Shown piece after piece: positions 46,103 through 55,840 of a DNA stretch of 57,902 nucleotides. The notes beneath the pieces are model-generated. The model made no database searches. It saw nothing but the letters and a program-made list of their open reading frames with translations, and was not told the origin of the DNA. The stretch comes from Pseudomonadota bacterium. GTDB taxonomy: Bacteria > Pseudomonadota > Gammaproteobacteria > Burkholderiales > UBA9220. Position numbers and translations under genes: made by a program. How positions within the stretch are numbered: the first letter of the stretch is position 1; every line of letters begins with the position of its first letter. The stretch covers positions 1 to 57,902 of the forward strand of contig JAJZVC010000015.1 of NCBI GenBank assembly GCA_021845865.1. Reading direction: 5' to 3'.

Positions 46103-48980
46103 AGTGGCGGGGCTCCCCGTCGCCGTAAAGATTGGAGGTGCAGCGGCCGCAGAGGGTGGGGTGCTCGGCGTGGCTGCCCACCTCTTCCCGGTAGTGCCAG
46201 CAGCGCTCGCACTTCTGGTGGGGACTGGGGGTGACCTTGATGCCCACGCCTTGTTCGTTGGCGACGGCCTCGGGATCGGCGCCATGGCGCAGGCGCGCCT
46301 GGGAGGTGATGAAGACGAAGCGCAGGTCGTCGCCGAAGGACGCCAGCAGGTCGTGAATCTCGCCGATGGCGTAGAGGTCCACCTCCGCTTGCAGGGCCGA
46401 GCCGATGCGGCCCGCCGCGCGCACTTCTTCCAGTTGCTTGAGGATATCGGCGCGGAGTTGGCGCAGCTGCGTCCAGCGGGCGGCAATGACGTCCTCCTCC
46501 GCTTGCGGCGGCAGCACGTCGTTCCAGGTGTGGAGGAAGATGCTGTCCTCCCGGTCCTGGCTCAGCTCCTGCCATACTTCCTCGGCGGTGAAGGATAGAA
46601 CCGGCGCCATCAGCCGCACCAGGCTGCGGGTGAGGTGGTAGAGGGCATTCTGGGCCGAACGCCGGGGTTTCGATTGCTCCCCGGCGGTGTACAGGCGGTC
46701 TTTCAGGATGTCGAGGTAGAAGCCCCCCAGCTCCTCGGAACAGAAGGTCTGGAGTTTTTGCGCCACCTGGTGGAATTCGTACTTGTCGTAGTGGCCCTTG
46801 GCGGTGTTCTCGAACTCCCGCGCCATGGCCAGGGCATAACGGTCGATTTCCAGCCATTCCTCCACCGGCAGGCCGTGTTTCTGCAGGTCGAAGTCCGCCA
46901 GGTTGGCCAGGAGGAAGCGCAGGGTGTTGCGGATGCGGCGGTAGCCCTCGGTCACCCGCTTGAGGATTTCGTCGGAGATGGTCAGTTCGCCGGAATAATC
47001 GGTGGAGGCCACCCATAGGCGGAGGATGTCGGCGCCGAGGGTGTCCACCACCTTCTGGGGGGCGATGACGTTGCCCTTGGATTTGCTCATCTTGTGGCCG
47101 TTGGCATCGACGACGAAACCGTGGGTCAGCAGGGCGTCGTAGGGGGCGCGGCCATCGGCGGCGCAGCCGGTGAGCAGCGACGACTGGAACCAGCCCCGGT
47201 GCTGGTCGGAACCCTCCAGGTAAAGGTCGGCGGGGTGGCGCAGTTCCGCCCGCTGCTTCAGCACGCAGGCGTGGGTGACGCCGGAGTCGAACCACACGTC
47301 CAGGGTGTCGCTCACCTTCTTGTACTGGCCGGCTTCAGCGCCCAGCAGTTCCGTGGGGTCCAGGCTGAACCAGGCTTCGATGCCGGCCTGTTCCACCTTC
47401 AGGGCCACCTGCTCCAGCAGCTCCTGGGCGCGGGGATGGAGCTGGCCGCTTTCCTTGTGCACGAACAGGGGCATGGGCACGCCCCAGTTGCGCTGGCGGG
47501 AAACGCACCAGTCGGGGCGGTTCTTCATCATGGCTTCCAGCCGGGCGCGGCCCCAGGAGGGGAAGAAGCGGGTCTTTTCCACTGCCTGCATCGCCCGTTC
47601 GCGCAGGGAGGCGTTGGGCAAGGATGAAGGATGAGGGATGAAGGATGAAGGGACGTGTCCTGCGGACGGCTTTTCTTCCTCCTTCATCCTTGCGCCTTCA
47701 TCCTTGGGGTTCACGTCCATGCGGATGAACCACTGGTGGGTGGCGCGGAAGATGATGGGGGTCTTGTGGCGCCAGCAGTGGGGGTAGCTGTGGCGCAGCT
47801 TGTCGTGTTTGAGCAGCAAGCCGCTGGCTTCCAGGGTTTCCACCACCTTGCCGTTGGCCTCCCATACCGTCAGGCCGCCCACCAACTCCACCGAGGAGAA
47901 GAACCGGCCGTCGTCCCCCACCGGACAGTCGGCGGGCAGTTTGTATTCCAAGCCGGCGAAATAGTCCTCCAGGCCGTGGGCCGGGGCGGTGTGGACCAGT
48001 CCGGTGCCGGCGTCGAGGGTCACGTGCTCGCCGCAGATGATGGGCACGCTGCGGTCATTGAAGGGGTGGCGCAGTTGCAGGTGTTCCAGCTGGCGTCCCT
48101 GGCAGGTGGCGACCACTTCCACCGCGTCGAAGTCATAGCGCTTCATGGCGGCTTCGGCCAGGTCCCGGGCGAGAATGAGGATACCCTTCGGCGTCTGCAC
48201 CAGGTCGTAAACGAAATCGGGGTGGACGCATACCGCCTGGTTGGCGGGCAGGGTCCAGGGAGTGGTGGTCCAGATCACGGCGTAGGCGGGTTCGACGAAA
48301 TCCTGCATGCCGAAGACGGCCGCCAGGGCAGCCTTGTCAGCGATGGGAAAGGCCACGTCGATGGCGGGGGAAGTTTTATCCTCGTATTCCACTTCCGCTT
48401 CCGCCAGGGCCGAACCGCAGTCCACGCACCAGTGCACCGGTTTCAGGCCCTGGGCCAGGTAGCCGCGGTCGAGGATTTTTCCCAGCTCCCGCATGATGTT
48501 GGCTTCGAACCGGAAATCCATGGTGAGATAGGGATGGTCCCAGTCCCCCAGGACGCCGAGGCGGATGAAGTCGGCTTTCTGCCGTTCCACCTGGGCCTTG
48601 GCGTAATCCCGGCACAATTCGCGGAACTTGGCGGCTGGGATGTTCTTGCCGTGCTGCTTCTCCACCTGCAGTTCGATGGGCAGGCCGTGGCAATCCCACC
48701 CCGGCACGTAGGGAGCGTCGAAGCCGGCCAGGGTCTTGGATTTGACGATGATGTCCTTGAGGATTTTGTTCACCGCGTGGCCGATGTGAATGTCGCCGTT
48801 GGCGTAAGGGGGGCCGTCGTGCAGGATGAATTTCGGCCGTCCCGCGCTGGCCTGGCGGATCTTCCGGTAGAGCTGTTTCTCCTGCCAGCCCTTGAGCCAG
48901 CCGGGTTCGCGCTTGGCCAGGTCGCCACGCATGGGGAAAGGAGTGTCGGGCAGATTGAGGGTTTTCTTGTAGTCGGTCAT
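46095..48980 (-). CDS. ileS: isoleucyl-tRNA synthetase with repeat-derived insertion
   Basis: IleS (961 residues) attaches isoleucine to tRNA and edits valine. The HIGH motif is in [21 protein letters not shown] in [10 protein letters not shown], and the C-terminal zinc site in CERCWHY with CGRCTSNL. Residues about 425-454, between the editing domain and the catalytic core, are a lysine/proline-rich stretch coded by an inverted repeat element (47619-47706), missing in relatives. The rest of the enzyme appears intact. The start shares ATGA with the ribF stop. Confidence 0.96.
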   Translation of the reverse strand: MTDYKKTLNLPDTPFPMRGDLAKREPGWLKGWQEKQLYRKIRQASAGRPKFILHDGPPYANGDIHIGHAVNKILKDIIVKSKTLAGFDAPYVPGWDCHGLPIELQVEKQHGKNIPAAKFRELCRDYAKAQVERQKADFIRLGVLGDWDHPYLTMDFRFEANIMRELGKILDRGYLAQGLKPVHWCVDCGSALAEAEVEYEDKTSPAIDVAFPIADKAALAAVFGMQDFVEPAYAVIWTTTPWTLPANQAVCVHPDFVYDLVQTPKGILILARDLAEAAMKRYDFDAVEVVATCQGRQLEHLQLRHPFNDRSVPIICGEHVTLDAGTGLVHTAPAHGLEDYFAGLEYKLPADCPVGDDGRFFSSVELVGGLTVWEANGKVVETLEASGLLLKHDKLRHSYPHCWRHKTPIIFRATHQWFIRMDVNPKDEGARMKEEEKPSAGHVPSSFIPHPSSLPNASLRERAMQAVEKTRFFPSWGRARLEAMMKNRPDWCVSRQRNWGVPMPLFVHKESGQLHPRAQELLEQVALKVEQAGIEAWFSLDPTELLGAEAGQYKKVSDTLDVWFDSGVTHACVLKQRAELRHPADLYLEGSDQHRGWFQSSLLTGCAADGRAPYDALLTHGFVVDANGHKMSKSKGNVIAPQKVVDTLGADILRLWVASTDYSGELTISDEILKRVTEGYRRIRNTLRFLLANLADFDLQKHGLPVEEWLEIDRYALAMAREFENTAKGHYDKYEFHQVAQKLQTFCSEELGGFYLDILKDRLYTAGEQSKPRRSAQNALYHLTRSLVRLMAPVLSFTAEEVWQELSQDREDSIFLHTWNDVLPPQAEEDVIAARWTQLRQLRADILKQLEEVRAAGRIGSALQAEVDLYAIGEIHDLLASFGDDLRFVFITSQARLRHGADPEAVANEQGVGIKVTPSPHQKCERCWHYREEVGSHAEHPTLCGRCTSNLYGDGEPRHYA
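47619..47706 (-). repeat. GGATGA/TCATCC inverted repeat element inside ileS
   Basis: The left arm holds four tandem (A/G)GGATGA heptamers (47621-47648). The right arm holds two copies of CCTTCATCCTTG (47681-47692 and 47695-47706), the complement. A small centre has GTCC/GGAC. The element is about 88 bases, keeps the ileS frame and adds about 30 codons. It looks like a mobile palindromic repeat that landed in a permissive loop, comparable to Rickettsia palindromic elements. Confidence 0.75.
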
Positions 48981-49906
48981 GACAGCAGTCCGAAGTAGCG
49001 TTTGGCGTCGTTCACATCGCGGCCGATGGCCTCGATCAGGGCGTCCAGGTTGGGGAATTTCTGCTCGTCGCGCAGTTTGTGGTAGAAATCCACCCGCACG
49101 TGCTCGCCGTAAATCTGGCGGTCGAAGCCGAAGACGTGCACTTCCAGGGTGGGTTTGCCGTTGGTTTTAACGGTGGGACGGATGCCCAGGCTGGCGGCGC
49201 CAGGGAGTTCCAGGCCGCCGAGGCCGCAGAATTTGACGGCGAAGATGCCCTTGAGGGGCGGTTTGTTGTGCTTGAGCTGAATGTTGGCGGTGGGGTAGCC
49301 GAGCTGCCGTCCGGCCTTGTCGCCGTGGACGACCCGGCCGCTGATGCTGTAGGGGCGGCCGAGGAGCTTGGCGGCCAACTCCAGATCGCCGCCAGCCAGG
49401 GCCTCGCGCACGGCGGTGCTGGAAACGCGCATGTCCGCGGCGGTGACGCTGTGCATGGCGTGGACCTCGAAGCCGCACTGGCCGCTCATGCTTTCCAGCA
49501 GATGGAAGTCGCCGGCGCGCTTGGCGCCGAAGCGGAAGTCGTCGCCGATCAGCGCCCAGCGGATTTGCAGGCGGCGGCACAGGATGTCGTGAACGAAATC
49601 GTCCGCCGGGATATGGGCAAAGCGCTGGTTGAAGCGGCACAGGTAAACCCGGTCAACGCCGTATTTCTCGAACAGTTCCAGCTTTTCCCTCAGGCTGGTG
49701 AGACGGGCGGGCGCCGCATCGGGCGAAAAGAATTCCCGGGGGTGGGGCTCGAAGGTCATCACGCAAGCGGGCAGGCCGCGCGCGCGCGCTGCCTCCTCCA
49801 GGCGCATCAGCATGGCCTGATGGCCCAGGTGCACGCCGTCGAAGTTGCCGATGGTCAAGGCGACCGGCGAGTCGGAGGTGGGAGGAATCCCGCGGTAAAT
49901 CAGCAT
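48977..49906 (-). CDS. ribF: bifunctional riboflavin kinase / FAD synthetase
   Basis: RibF (309 residues) makes FMN and FAD. The FAD synthetase domain has [17 protein letters not shown], the nucleotidyl motif, and [17 protein letters not shown]; the kinase domain has [28 protein letters not shown] and the conserved acidic site later. The ATG at 49906 gives the family length. It heads the ribF-ileS-lspA-fkpB operon. A candidate -10 (TACAAT) lies in the loop of a hairpin just upstream. Confidence 0.97.
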   Translation of the reverse strand: MLIYRGIPPTSDSPVALTIGNFDGVHLGHQAMLMRLEEAARARGLPACVMTFEPHPREFFSPDAAPARLTSLREKLELFEKYGVDRVYLCRFNQRFAHIPADDFVHDILCRRLQIRWALIGDDFRFGAKRAGDFHLLESMSGQCGFEVHAMHSVTAADMRVSSTAVREALAGGDLELAAKLLGRPYSISGRVVHGDKAGRQLGYPTANIQLKHNKPPLKGIFAVKFCGLGGLELPGAASLGIRPTVKTNGKPTLEVHVFGFDRQIYGEHVRVDFYHKLRDEQKFPNLDALIEAIGRDVNDAKRYFGLLS

Positions 49907-49916
49907 TTGAGCATCG

Positions 49917-49947
49917 AAAAAGCCTGAATTGTATCGTTTTATCAGGC
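49917..49947 (-). terminator. terminator-like hairpin ahead of ribF
   Basis: On the minus strand GCCTGA (49947-49942 region) pairs with TCAGGC (49927-49922), loop of 14 bases, followed by TTTTT (49921-49917). It ends only 11 bases before the ribF ATG and may stop read-through from the HD-GYP gene, or act as a ribF attenuator. The loop contains TACAAT. Confidence 0.45.
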
Positions 49948-50051
49948 CTTTGGTCCAGCGAAAAGCGGCGCCCGCGGGGGCTCGCCCCCCGGGCGGAAAG
50001 GCGCGCGGGCAGGCGCTCTTGGCGGCGGGAAAGGGAAAAAGCCGGGCGGGG

Positions 50052-51167
50052 TCAATATCCCCACAGGCTGCACAGATTGAGGGAGACGGTGTTTTCCCGC
50101 GGCACCAGTTCGTGAATGGCGAACTCTTGGTTGCGGGTGTCCCGCTTGACCGGTTTGGCGAGGGGGGCGCCCCGGGGGCCGATAATGGCATGGGCGATAG
50201 GGCTGGTGGCGACGCCGCTGCGGTGGGTGACCACGGCGATTTCGCTGTTCTTCAGGCGGACAAAGGCGCCGGGGGGGAAGATGCCCAGTTCCTTGACGAA
50301 AATCTTGGCCAGGTGTTCGTCCACTTCGCCGGCGCGCCTGAGGAAAATTTCCCGCAGGGCCTCCTTGGCCTGGAGGGAGCCTCGGTAGGCGCGGCGCTTG
50401 ATCATGGCGCCGTAGACGTCGACGATGGAAAGCACCCGTGCCGGGAAAAAGATGTCCTCGTCCCGGAGGCCGAAGGGATAGCCGCTGCCGTCCAGGCGTT
50501 CGTGATGGTGAAGAACCGTTTCCAGCCAAATGCCGTCGATGACGCCGGCTTTTTCCAGGATTTCCACGCTACGCTTGGGGTGCCGGCGCACCTGCGCCCA
50601 TTGCTCGTCGCTGAGGGGGTCTTGCTGCTTATGGAGGGTGTCGTGGAGGTCCATCATGCCGATGTCGTGGGTGAGCGCGGCGGCCAGAACCGGCAGGCGG
50701 TCCTCGGCGGAGATGCCCAGGGCGCGCAGGAACAGTTCGGTGAGGATGGCGGCGTGAAGGCCGTGGATGATGGTGTACTGGCCCTCGTGGATCAGGTGCA
50801 CGGCCCCCAGGACGGCGTCGGGGTCCATGCGGCACAGGTGCTGGAGGTTGGCGCAGAAGCGCAGGATTCGGTCGGGAACATCGGGCTGGGTGCCTTCCTT
50901 CAGGTCCTCGCAGAGGCGCTTCAGGCGCAATTGCAGATGGTCGAACATCTTGAACGGCGATACCTTGGTTTCCGGCGGCGGGGCCGCCCGCAGCGGAGCG
51001 GCGGCCCTGTTGCTGTACAGGCCACGCTGAATCAGGGCCTCCAGCTGGCGTTCGGAGCTGATGATAAAGCCCTTGCTCAGCAGCAGCAGTCCGCTGCTGT
51101 CGTACACCGGCCAGGGAAGCGGCTGGCCGATGCGGATTTCATCCTTGCGAATCCGGCTCATGGACAT
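50052..51167 (-). CDS. HD-GYP c-di-GMP phosphodiesterase, sigma-54 dependent
   Basis: This 371-residue cytoplasmic protein has an HD-GYP domain at about 125-310. The HD pair is in LAAALTHDIGMMDLHDTL, the GYP part in HHHERLDGSGYPFGLRDED, and KRRAYRGSLQAKEAL follows; these residues suggest activity that breaks c-di-GMP. The N-terminus (RKDEIRIGQPLPWPVYDSSGLLLLSKG) is the domain often found before HD-GYP. ATG 51167 follows AAGGGGTCCACC; the ORF upstream lies in the control region. Its promoter is sigma-54 type. Confidence 0.9.
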   Translation of the reverse strand: MSMSRIRKDEIRIGQPLPWPVYDSSGLLLLSKGFIISSERQLEALIQRGLYSNRAAAPLRAAPPPETKVSPFKMFDHLQLRLKRLCEDLKEGTQPDVPDRILRFCANLQHLCRMDPDAVLGAVHLIHEGQYTIIHGLHAAILTELFLRALGISAEDRLPVLAAALTHDIGMMDLHDTLHKQQDPLSDEQWAQVRRHPKRSVEILEKAGVIDGIWLETVLHHHERLDGSGYPFGLRDEDIFFPARVLSIVDVYGAMIKRRAYRGSLQAKEALREIFLRRAGEVDEHLAKIFVKELGIFPPGAFVRLKNSEIAVVTHRSGVATSPIAHAIIGPRGAPLAKPVKRDTRNQEFAIHELVPRENTVSLNLCSLWGY

Positions 51168-51226
51168 GGTGGACCCCTTGAGAAGCAGATAAGTGTAGGT
51201 GTGCGGGTAAACTCGAAGGGGGGTTA

Positions 51227-51242
51227 AGCAATCCACGTGCCA
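51227..51242 (-). promoter_or_regulatory. sigma-54 (-24/-12) promoter of the HD-GYP gene
   Basis: On the minus strand TGGCAC (51242-51237), five bases GTGGA, then TTGCT (51231-51227). The GG and GC doublets are at the exact 12-base offset of the RpoN consensus TGGCAC-N5-TTGCW. Start of transcription is expected near 51216, about 49 bases ahead of the ATG. Confidence 0.88.
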
Positions 51243-51297
51243 CTTGATGTTTCTTTGTTTTTCAGTGTGTTGCTCCGTGTCCGGGAGGGCGTGAAAA

Positions 51298-51384
51298 CGT
51301 TGCGAACGCAACGGGATTGTTGGGTTTTTTGTTTTGCATTAATTAGTTGGTTAAAACGTTGCTGTTGCGCAACGATTTGCAACG
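51298..51384. promoter_or_regulatory. GTTGC/GCAAC inverted repeats, likely enhancer sites
   Basis: Site one (51298-51313) is CGTTGCGAACGCAACG. Site two (51357-51384) holds CGTTGC, the perfect palindrome GTTGCGCAAC (51364-51373) and GCAACG. They lie about 82-97 and 141-168 bases upstream of the predicted start, the usual range for sigma-54 enhancers. On the minus strand both are followed by or contain CAACGTTTT, so a terminator role for the upstream regulator gene is the alternative. Confidence 0.6.
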
Positions 51385-51392
51385 CGTGGCGC

Positions 51393-52754
51393 TTAATTGA
51401 GCCCCAGCTTGCGCATTTTTCGCCACAGGGTGGTTCGCTCCATGCCGAGCATTTTTGCCACTTCGGATTTCTTGCCATGGCATTTCTTCAGGGCGAAAAG
51501 AATCTGGCCCCGCAATTGCTCGTCGGAGTGGATGGAAGGGCGGGGAGTGGTGGGCAGAAAGCGGGGGGCGATGCCGCTTCCGTCGTAGGCCCGGATGTGC
51601 TGGGGCAGGCCGTCCGTCTCGACCACGCCTTCCTTGGCGCAGATGGTGGCGTGCTCGACGGCGTTTTCCAGTTCCCGCACGTTGCCCGGCCAGGGGTATT
51701 CCAGCATCAGGCGCAAGGCCCCGTCGCTGAAACGGATGTTGTCGGGGTAGCCGCGGAGGGCCAGCTTCTCGCTAAAGTGCTGGATGAGCAGGGGGATGTC
51801 CCCTTTGCGTTCCCGCAGGGAGGGGACGTAAAGGGTAATGACGCTCAGACGGTAATAGAGGTCGCCGCGGAAATGGTGGGCGTTGACCGCGTCCCGCAGA
51901 TTGCGGTTGGAGGCGGCGATGATGCGGACGTCGACGGTCTGGGTCTTGCTCGACCCCACCGGCTCGAAGCTCAATTCCTGGGCGACCTTGAGCAGCTTTG
52001 CCTGGAGGTGCAAAGGCAGTTCGCCGACCTCGTCGAGAAAGATGGTGCCGCCGTCGGCGGCGCCGAAGCGCCCCTGGCGGGTTTCCACGGCGCCGGTGAA
52101 GGCGCCTTTGACGTGGCCGAAAAGCTCGGATTCGATCAGGGATTCGGGAATGGCGGCGCAGTTGAGCTCCACGAAAGGTCCGGCGGCGCGGCGGCTTTGG
52201 TTGTGGATCATCTTCGCGAACAGGTTCTTGCCGGTGCCCGATTCCCCCTGGATCAGGACGAAGGCCTCGGTGGGGGCCACTTGCTGCACCTTGGCCAGCA
52301 ACTCGCGCATGCGCAAATCCTGGGTGATGATGCCGCTGGCCTCGCTGGCCTCGATCCTGGCCTGCAAGCGGCGCAGGTCGGTCACGTCGCGCAGGAGGAG
52401 AAGGCGGGTGCTGGGGTGGTGGGGGCGCTTTACCAGGCCGGTGCGGATGAACAGGTGGCGGGATTGGGCCCCGAGCTCGAAGGATTGCTCGAAATCCACG
52501 AAACCGGTTTGCGCCTTGCTGACGGCATCGCTATGGCCGGCCTCGATCAGCGCCTGGGTAATGCGCAGGTTCAGGTTCACGCCGCCGATGGCGCGGAGAT
52601 TGGCCTGGTCGAGGGAGGCAGGCAGGTTCAACAGGCGCCGCGCGCTTTCGTTGGCAAAGAGCAGATGCCCGCCTTGGTCGGTGAGCAGGATGCCGTCGCT
52701 GATTTGCGACAGCACGGACTGAACGACGGGGTCGAGGTTGGAAAAAATTTCCAT
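51393..52754 (-). CDS. sigma-54-dependent transcriptional activator (PAS, AAA+, Fis-type)
   Basis: This 453-residue enhancer-binding protein has an N-terminal PAS domain (about 12-120, with GILLTDQGGHLLFANESARRLL), then AAA+ (140-370) with Walker A QGESGTGKNLFAK, the sigma-54 loop HVKGAFTGAVE with intact GAFTGA, and the Walker B region GTIFLDEVGEL. The C-terminal Fis-type helix-turn-helix is GKKSEVAKMLGMERTTLWRKM. There is no receiver domain, so it senses through PAS, not by phosphorylation. It lies directly upstream of the HD-GYP gene with the sigma-54 promoter. Confidence 0.94.
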   Translation of the reverse strand: MEIFSNLDPVVQSVLSQISDGILLTDQGGHLLFANESARRLLNLPASLDQANLRAIGGVNLNLRITQALIEAGHSDAVSKAQTGFVDFEQSFELGAQSRHLFIRTGLVKRPHHPSTRLLLLRDVTDLRRLQARIEASEASGIITQDLRMRELLAKVQQVAPTEAFVLIQGESGTGKNLFAKMIHNQSRRAAGPFVELNCAAIPESLIESELFGHVKGAFTGAVETRQGRFGAADGGTIFLDEVGELPLHLQAKLLKVAQELSFEPVGSSKTQTVDVRIIAASNRNLRDAVNAHHFRGDLYYRLSVITLYVPSLRERKGDIPLLIQHFSEKLALRGYPDNIRFSDGALRLMLEYPWPGNVRELENAVEHATICAKEGVVETDGLPQHIRAYDGSGIAPRFLPTTPRPSIHSDEQLRGQILFALKKCHGKKSEVAKMLGMERTTLWRKMRKLGLN

Positions 52755-52781
52755 GTCGGCGGTAGGGCTGAGGTTTTCCCT

Positions 52782-52810
52782 ACGTTACCCCGTCCCCCGG
52801 CAACAATCAA
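52782..52810 (-). promoter_or_regulatory. possible promoter of the sigma-54 activator gene
   Basis: On the minus strand TTGATT (52810-52805), 17 bases, then TAACGT (52787-52782), 28 bases ahead of the ATG. The -35 is good and the -10 weak. A GTTGC sequence lies in the spacer, which could allow self-control. Confidence 0.35.
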
Positions 52811-52836
52811 CCGCCGAGGGGGGGGGCGGGCGGCTC

Positions 52837-54372
52837 CTAGGCCGCGCGCCGGACGAAATGCCGCAGGCGGAAGCCCAGGGCCAGCAGGGCGGCGAAATAG
52901 GCCGCGGCGCCGGCGGGAAGGGCCCAGGCCAGGTGCAGCCAGCGGGCGGCGAGGGGTGTTTCCATCCACAGGGCGTCCGGCCCCTTGGCGAGCCACAGCA
53001 CGGCCCCCATGACGGCAATGGCGGCGGCAACCTTGAGAAGAAAAAGTGCCCACCCGGGCTGGGGGGTGTAAATGCCGTGGCGGCGCAGCTTATGGTACAG
53101 CAGGGCCGCGTTGGCGCAGGCGCCGAGGCCGATGGCCAGGGCCAGGCCGGCGTGCTTGAGGGGGCCGATGAAGGCCAGGTTCATCAACTGGGTCATGACC
53201 AGGGTGAAGAGGGCGATTTTTACCGGGGTCTTGATGTTCTGGCTGGCGTAGAACCCCGGGGCCAGGACTTTCACCAGGATCAGGCCGAGGAGGCCGGCGC
53301 TGTAAGCCACCAGGGCATCCCGGGTCATCCACACGTCGTGGGCGGTGAATTCGCCGTGGAGGAACAGGGAGGCGATCAGGGGAATGGCGAGGATGGCGAG
53401 GGCGACCGCTGCGGGCAGGGCCAGCAGGAGGGTAAGGCGCAACCCCCAGTCCAGCAGCGCGCTGTATTCGCCATGGGATTTGTCGGCGTAGTGTTTCGAC
53501 AGGCTGGGCAGTAGGATGGAGCCGAGGGCCACGCCGAGCATGCCGGTGGGAAATTCCATCAGGCGGTCGGCATAGTACAGCCAGGACACGCTGCCGGTGG
53601 CGAGGAAAGAGGCGAAGATGGTGTTGATCAGCAGGCTGATCTGGCTGATGGAGACGCCGAAGGCCGCCGGCCCCATCAGCTTGAGAATGCGCCATACCCC
53701 TTCGTCGCCCAGGCTCCAGCGCAGGCGGGGAAGCATGTCGATCTTCATCAGGAACGGGGCCTGGAAGGCAAGCTGGAGCAAACCGCCCAGCAGGACGGCG
53801 ATGGCCAGGGCCAGCACCGGCGGGTTGACGTGGGGGGCGAGCCAGAGGGCGCAGCCGATGAAGGACAGGTTGAGCAGCACCGGGGTGAAGGCCGGTATCG
53901 AGAATTTGCTGTAGGTGTTGAGGATGCCCCCCGCCAGGGCCACCAGGGAGATGAACAGGATGTAGGGGAAAGTCAGGCGCAGCAGCTGCACGGTAAGGTC
54001 GAATTTTTCCGGCGTGCCGGCGAAGCCGGGGGCGCTGACATACACCAGCGCCGGTGCCGCCAGGACCCCGATCACCGTGACGGCCAGGAGGGCGAGGCCG
54101 AGGAGGCAGGCCACGTGGTCCACCAGTTCCTTGGTGGCGTCGTGGCCCTTGCGCTGCTTGTACTCCGCCAGGATCGGGACGAAGGCCTGGGAAAAGGCCC
54201 CTTCGGCGAACAGCCGGCGCAGCAGATTGGGTAGCTTGAAAGCGACGAAGAAGGCGTCGGAGTACATCCCGGCGCCGAACACGCGGGCGATGAGCGTGTC
54301 CCGTACAAAGCCCATGATGCGGGAGAGCAGGGTCATGCTGCTGATGGCAGCCAGGGCTTTGAGCAGGTTCAT
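52837..54372 (-). CDS. murJ: lipid II flippase MurJ
   Basis: MurJ (511 residues, 14 membrane segments expected) flips lipid II for peptidoglycan synthesis. The N-terminal signature [24 protein letters not shown] and [31 protein letters not shown]-like segment are diagnostic, with the conserved arginines. It is the last gene before the regulator in the same direction and matches the ribF-murJ neighbourhood. Confidence 0.96.
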   Translation of the reverse strand: MNLLKALAAISSMTLLSRIMGFVRDTLIARVFGAGMYSDAFFVAFKLPNLLRRLFAEGAFSQAFVPILAEYKQRKGHDATKELVDHVACLLGLALLAVTVIGVLAAPALVYVSAPGFAGTPEKFDLTVQLLRLTFPYILFISLVALAGGILNTYSKFSIPAFTPVLLNLSFIGCALWLAPHVNPPVLALAIAVLLGGLLQLAFQAPFLMKIDMLPRLRWSLGDEGVWRILKLMGPAAFGVSISQISLLINTIFASFLATGSVSWLYYADRLMEFPTGMLGVALGSILLPSLSKHYADKSHGEYSALLDWGLRLTLLLALPAAVALAILAIPLIASLFLHGEFTAHDVWMTRDALVAYSAGLLGLILVKVLAPGFYASQNIKTPVKIALFTLVMTQLMNLAFIGPLKHAGLALAIGLGACANAALLYHKLRRHGIYTPQPGWALFLLKVAAAIAVMGAVLWLAKGPDALWMETPLAARWLHLAWALPAGAAAYFAALLALGFRLRHFVRRAA

Positions 54373-54394
54373 CGGGCTGGGGGCAAAAAGGCGG

Positions 54395-54424
54395 ATACTA
54401 GACCCATCGCCCGCTGTTTAGCAA
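54395..54424 (-). promoter_or_regulatory. possible promoter of murJ
   Basis: On the minus strand TTGCTA (54424-54419), 18 bases, then TAGTAT (54400-54395). A start near 54388 would leave a leader of about 16 bases. Confidence 0.4.
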
Positions 54425-54430
54425 ATGCCG

Positions 54431-55672
54431 CTAGAGGGTGCCGCCGGTGGCTGCGCGCCAGCATGTATCCAGGTGGCGTTCGGCCAGTTCCACGACTTCT
54501 GCGTCGAGGTGGCCTGCGGCGGCAAGCTGGCGCAGGTGGTCGAGAACCTCGGCAGGGGGAAGGGCGGCGCGGTAGGGGCGGTTCTGGGCCAGGGCCTGGA
54601 ATACGTCGGCGACCGAAATGATGCGGGCCTCGAGAGGGAGCTCGCTGCCCTTGCGGTGAAAAGGGTAGCCCTCGCCGTCCGGGGCCTCGTGGTGATAGGC
54701 GGCCCAGCGGGCGATTTCCTCCAGGCCGGGAATGCGCCGCAGGATCTGGTAGGTTTCGAAACTGTGGCGCTCCATGGCCGCCCGCTCTTCCAGGGTGAGC
54801 TTGGCGGGTTTTTCCAGAATTTCGTCGGGGACCCGCAGCTTGCCCAGGTCGTGCAAAAGACCGGCGATTTCCAATTTTTGCTGGCTGGCCTCGGGAAGGC
54901 CGGCCAACTCGCCAAGAAGGCGGGCGAGGTTGGCGACGCCGTGGGAATGCTCGACGGTGAAGGCGCTTTTGGCGTCGACGATGCGGGAGAAAATTTCGGC
55001 CAGTTGCCGCAGCTGCGGATAGCCGATCAGCTGCGGTTGGCGATATTGGGCCATTTCACCCAAGCGGGCATGGATGTGGGGCGGTTCCAGGTAAAGCCAG
55101 AAAGCCTCGTTGTCCGAAGCGTGAAGGAAGGCTTCCAGCAACCGGGGGGCGAAAAAGGTGCCGCCGTAGCGGGCAATGGTGTCGCGGATTCTTCCCCGGT
55201 AAAACAACAGGGATTGCTGGCCGTAATGGGGCGCGGCCAGGGTGTCGACCCGGTCCGCGAGGAAAATCAGGTTGCTGAACAGTTGGGTGCGTTCGTCCAG
55301 CTCCAGGGCTGGGAGCTGGTCCCAATGGGTGTGGTGGTAGAGGACCAACGGCGCCAGGGGGGCCAGGGGGGCGAAAGCGCTCAACAGGGCATTGCCCCGC
55401 TCGCAATGGGCCTGGGCGCCGGGCCAGTCCATTTCCTCCACCAGATGGTGGTGCACCTCGGTGGAGGAGACGCCGCAGTCGTGAAGCAGCCCCGCATCGA
55501 GGAGGAGATTCAAGTCGTTCGTCTCCAGTCCCAGGATGCGGCCGCATTCCACCGCCATCAGGCCGACCCGCTTGCCGTGGTGGTAGTCGTCCACGCCCAC
55601 CAGGTCGAGGGCGTCGGACAGGGCGAAAACGGCTTGGCGGAGGTCGGTCCGGATTTCAAGAGAGGCGTTCAT
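54431..55672 (-). CDS. tandem HD-domain protein with C-terminal HD-GYP
   Basis: This 413-residue protein has two HD-type regions. The first (about 15-190) holds DYHHGKRVGLMAVECGRILG and LLHDCGVSS. The second (about 225-395) is HD-GYP: TVEHSHGVANLARLLGE, LLHDLGKLRVPDEILEKPAKL, and HHEAPDGEGYPF. Both suggest c-di-GMP breakdown. ATG 55672 is chosen; a GTG at 55681 is in frame. It lies between murJ and rpsT, next to the c-di-GMP genes upstream. No ribosome site is clear. Confidence 0.86.
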   Translation of the reverse strand: MNASLEIRTDLRQAVFALSDALDLVGVDDYHHGKRVGLMAVECGRILGLETNDLNLLLDAGLLHDCGVSSTEVHHHLVEEMDWPGAQAHCERGNALLSAFAPLAPLAPLVLYHHTHWDQLPALELDERTQLFSNLIFLADRVDTLAAPHYGQQSLLFYRGRIRDTIARYGGTFFAPRLLEAFLHASDNEAFWLYLEPPHIHARLGEMAQYRQPQLIGYPQLRQLAEIFSRIVDAKSAFTVEHSHGVANLARLLGELAGLPEASQQKLEIAGLLHDLGKLRVPDEILEKPAKLTLEERAAMERHSFETYQILRRIPGLEEIARWAAYHHEAPDGEGYPFHRKGSELPLEARIISVADVFQALAQNRPYRAALPPAEVLDHLRQLAAAGHLDAEVVELAERHLDTCWRAATGGTL

Positions 55673-55769
55673 GGACGTCACGGGCTCGCGGAATCATCAA
55701 TGGCGGATACTTCATTCTATGACGCTTTCATGCCGGAGAGGGCCGGTTTTTGCCAAGGTCGCGGGCGTC

Positions 55770-55796
55770 TTGCAAAAAGAAAGAAATGCGTATAAG
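55770..55796 (+). promoter_or_regulatory. possible rpsT promoter
   Basis: TTGCAA (55770-55775), 15 bases, and TATAAG (55791-55796). The spacer is short. It is 45 bases ahead of the rpsT start and the leader is AT-rich. Confidence 0.4.
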
Positions 55797-55840
55797 ATTC
55801 GCCGTTTCGTTGTCCCGGATACAGAATTTAAGGAGTTTCA

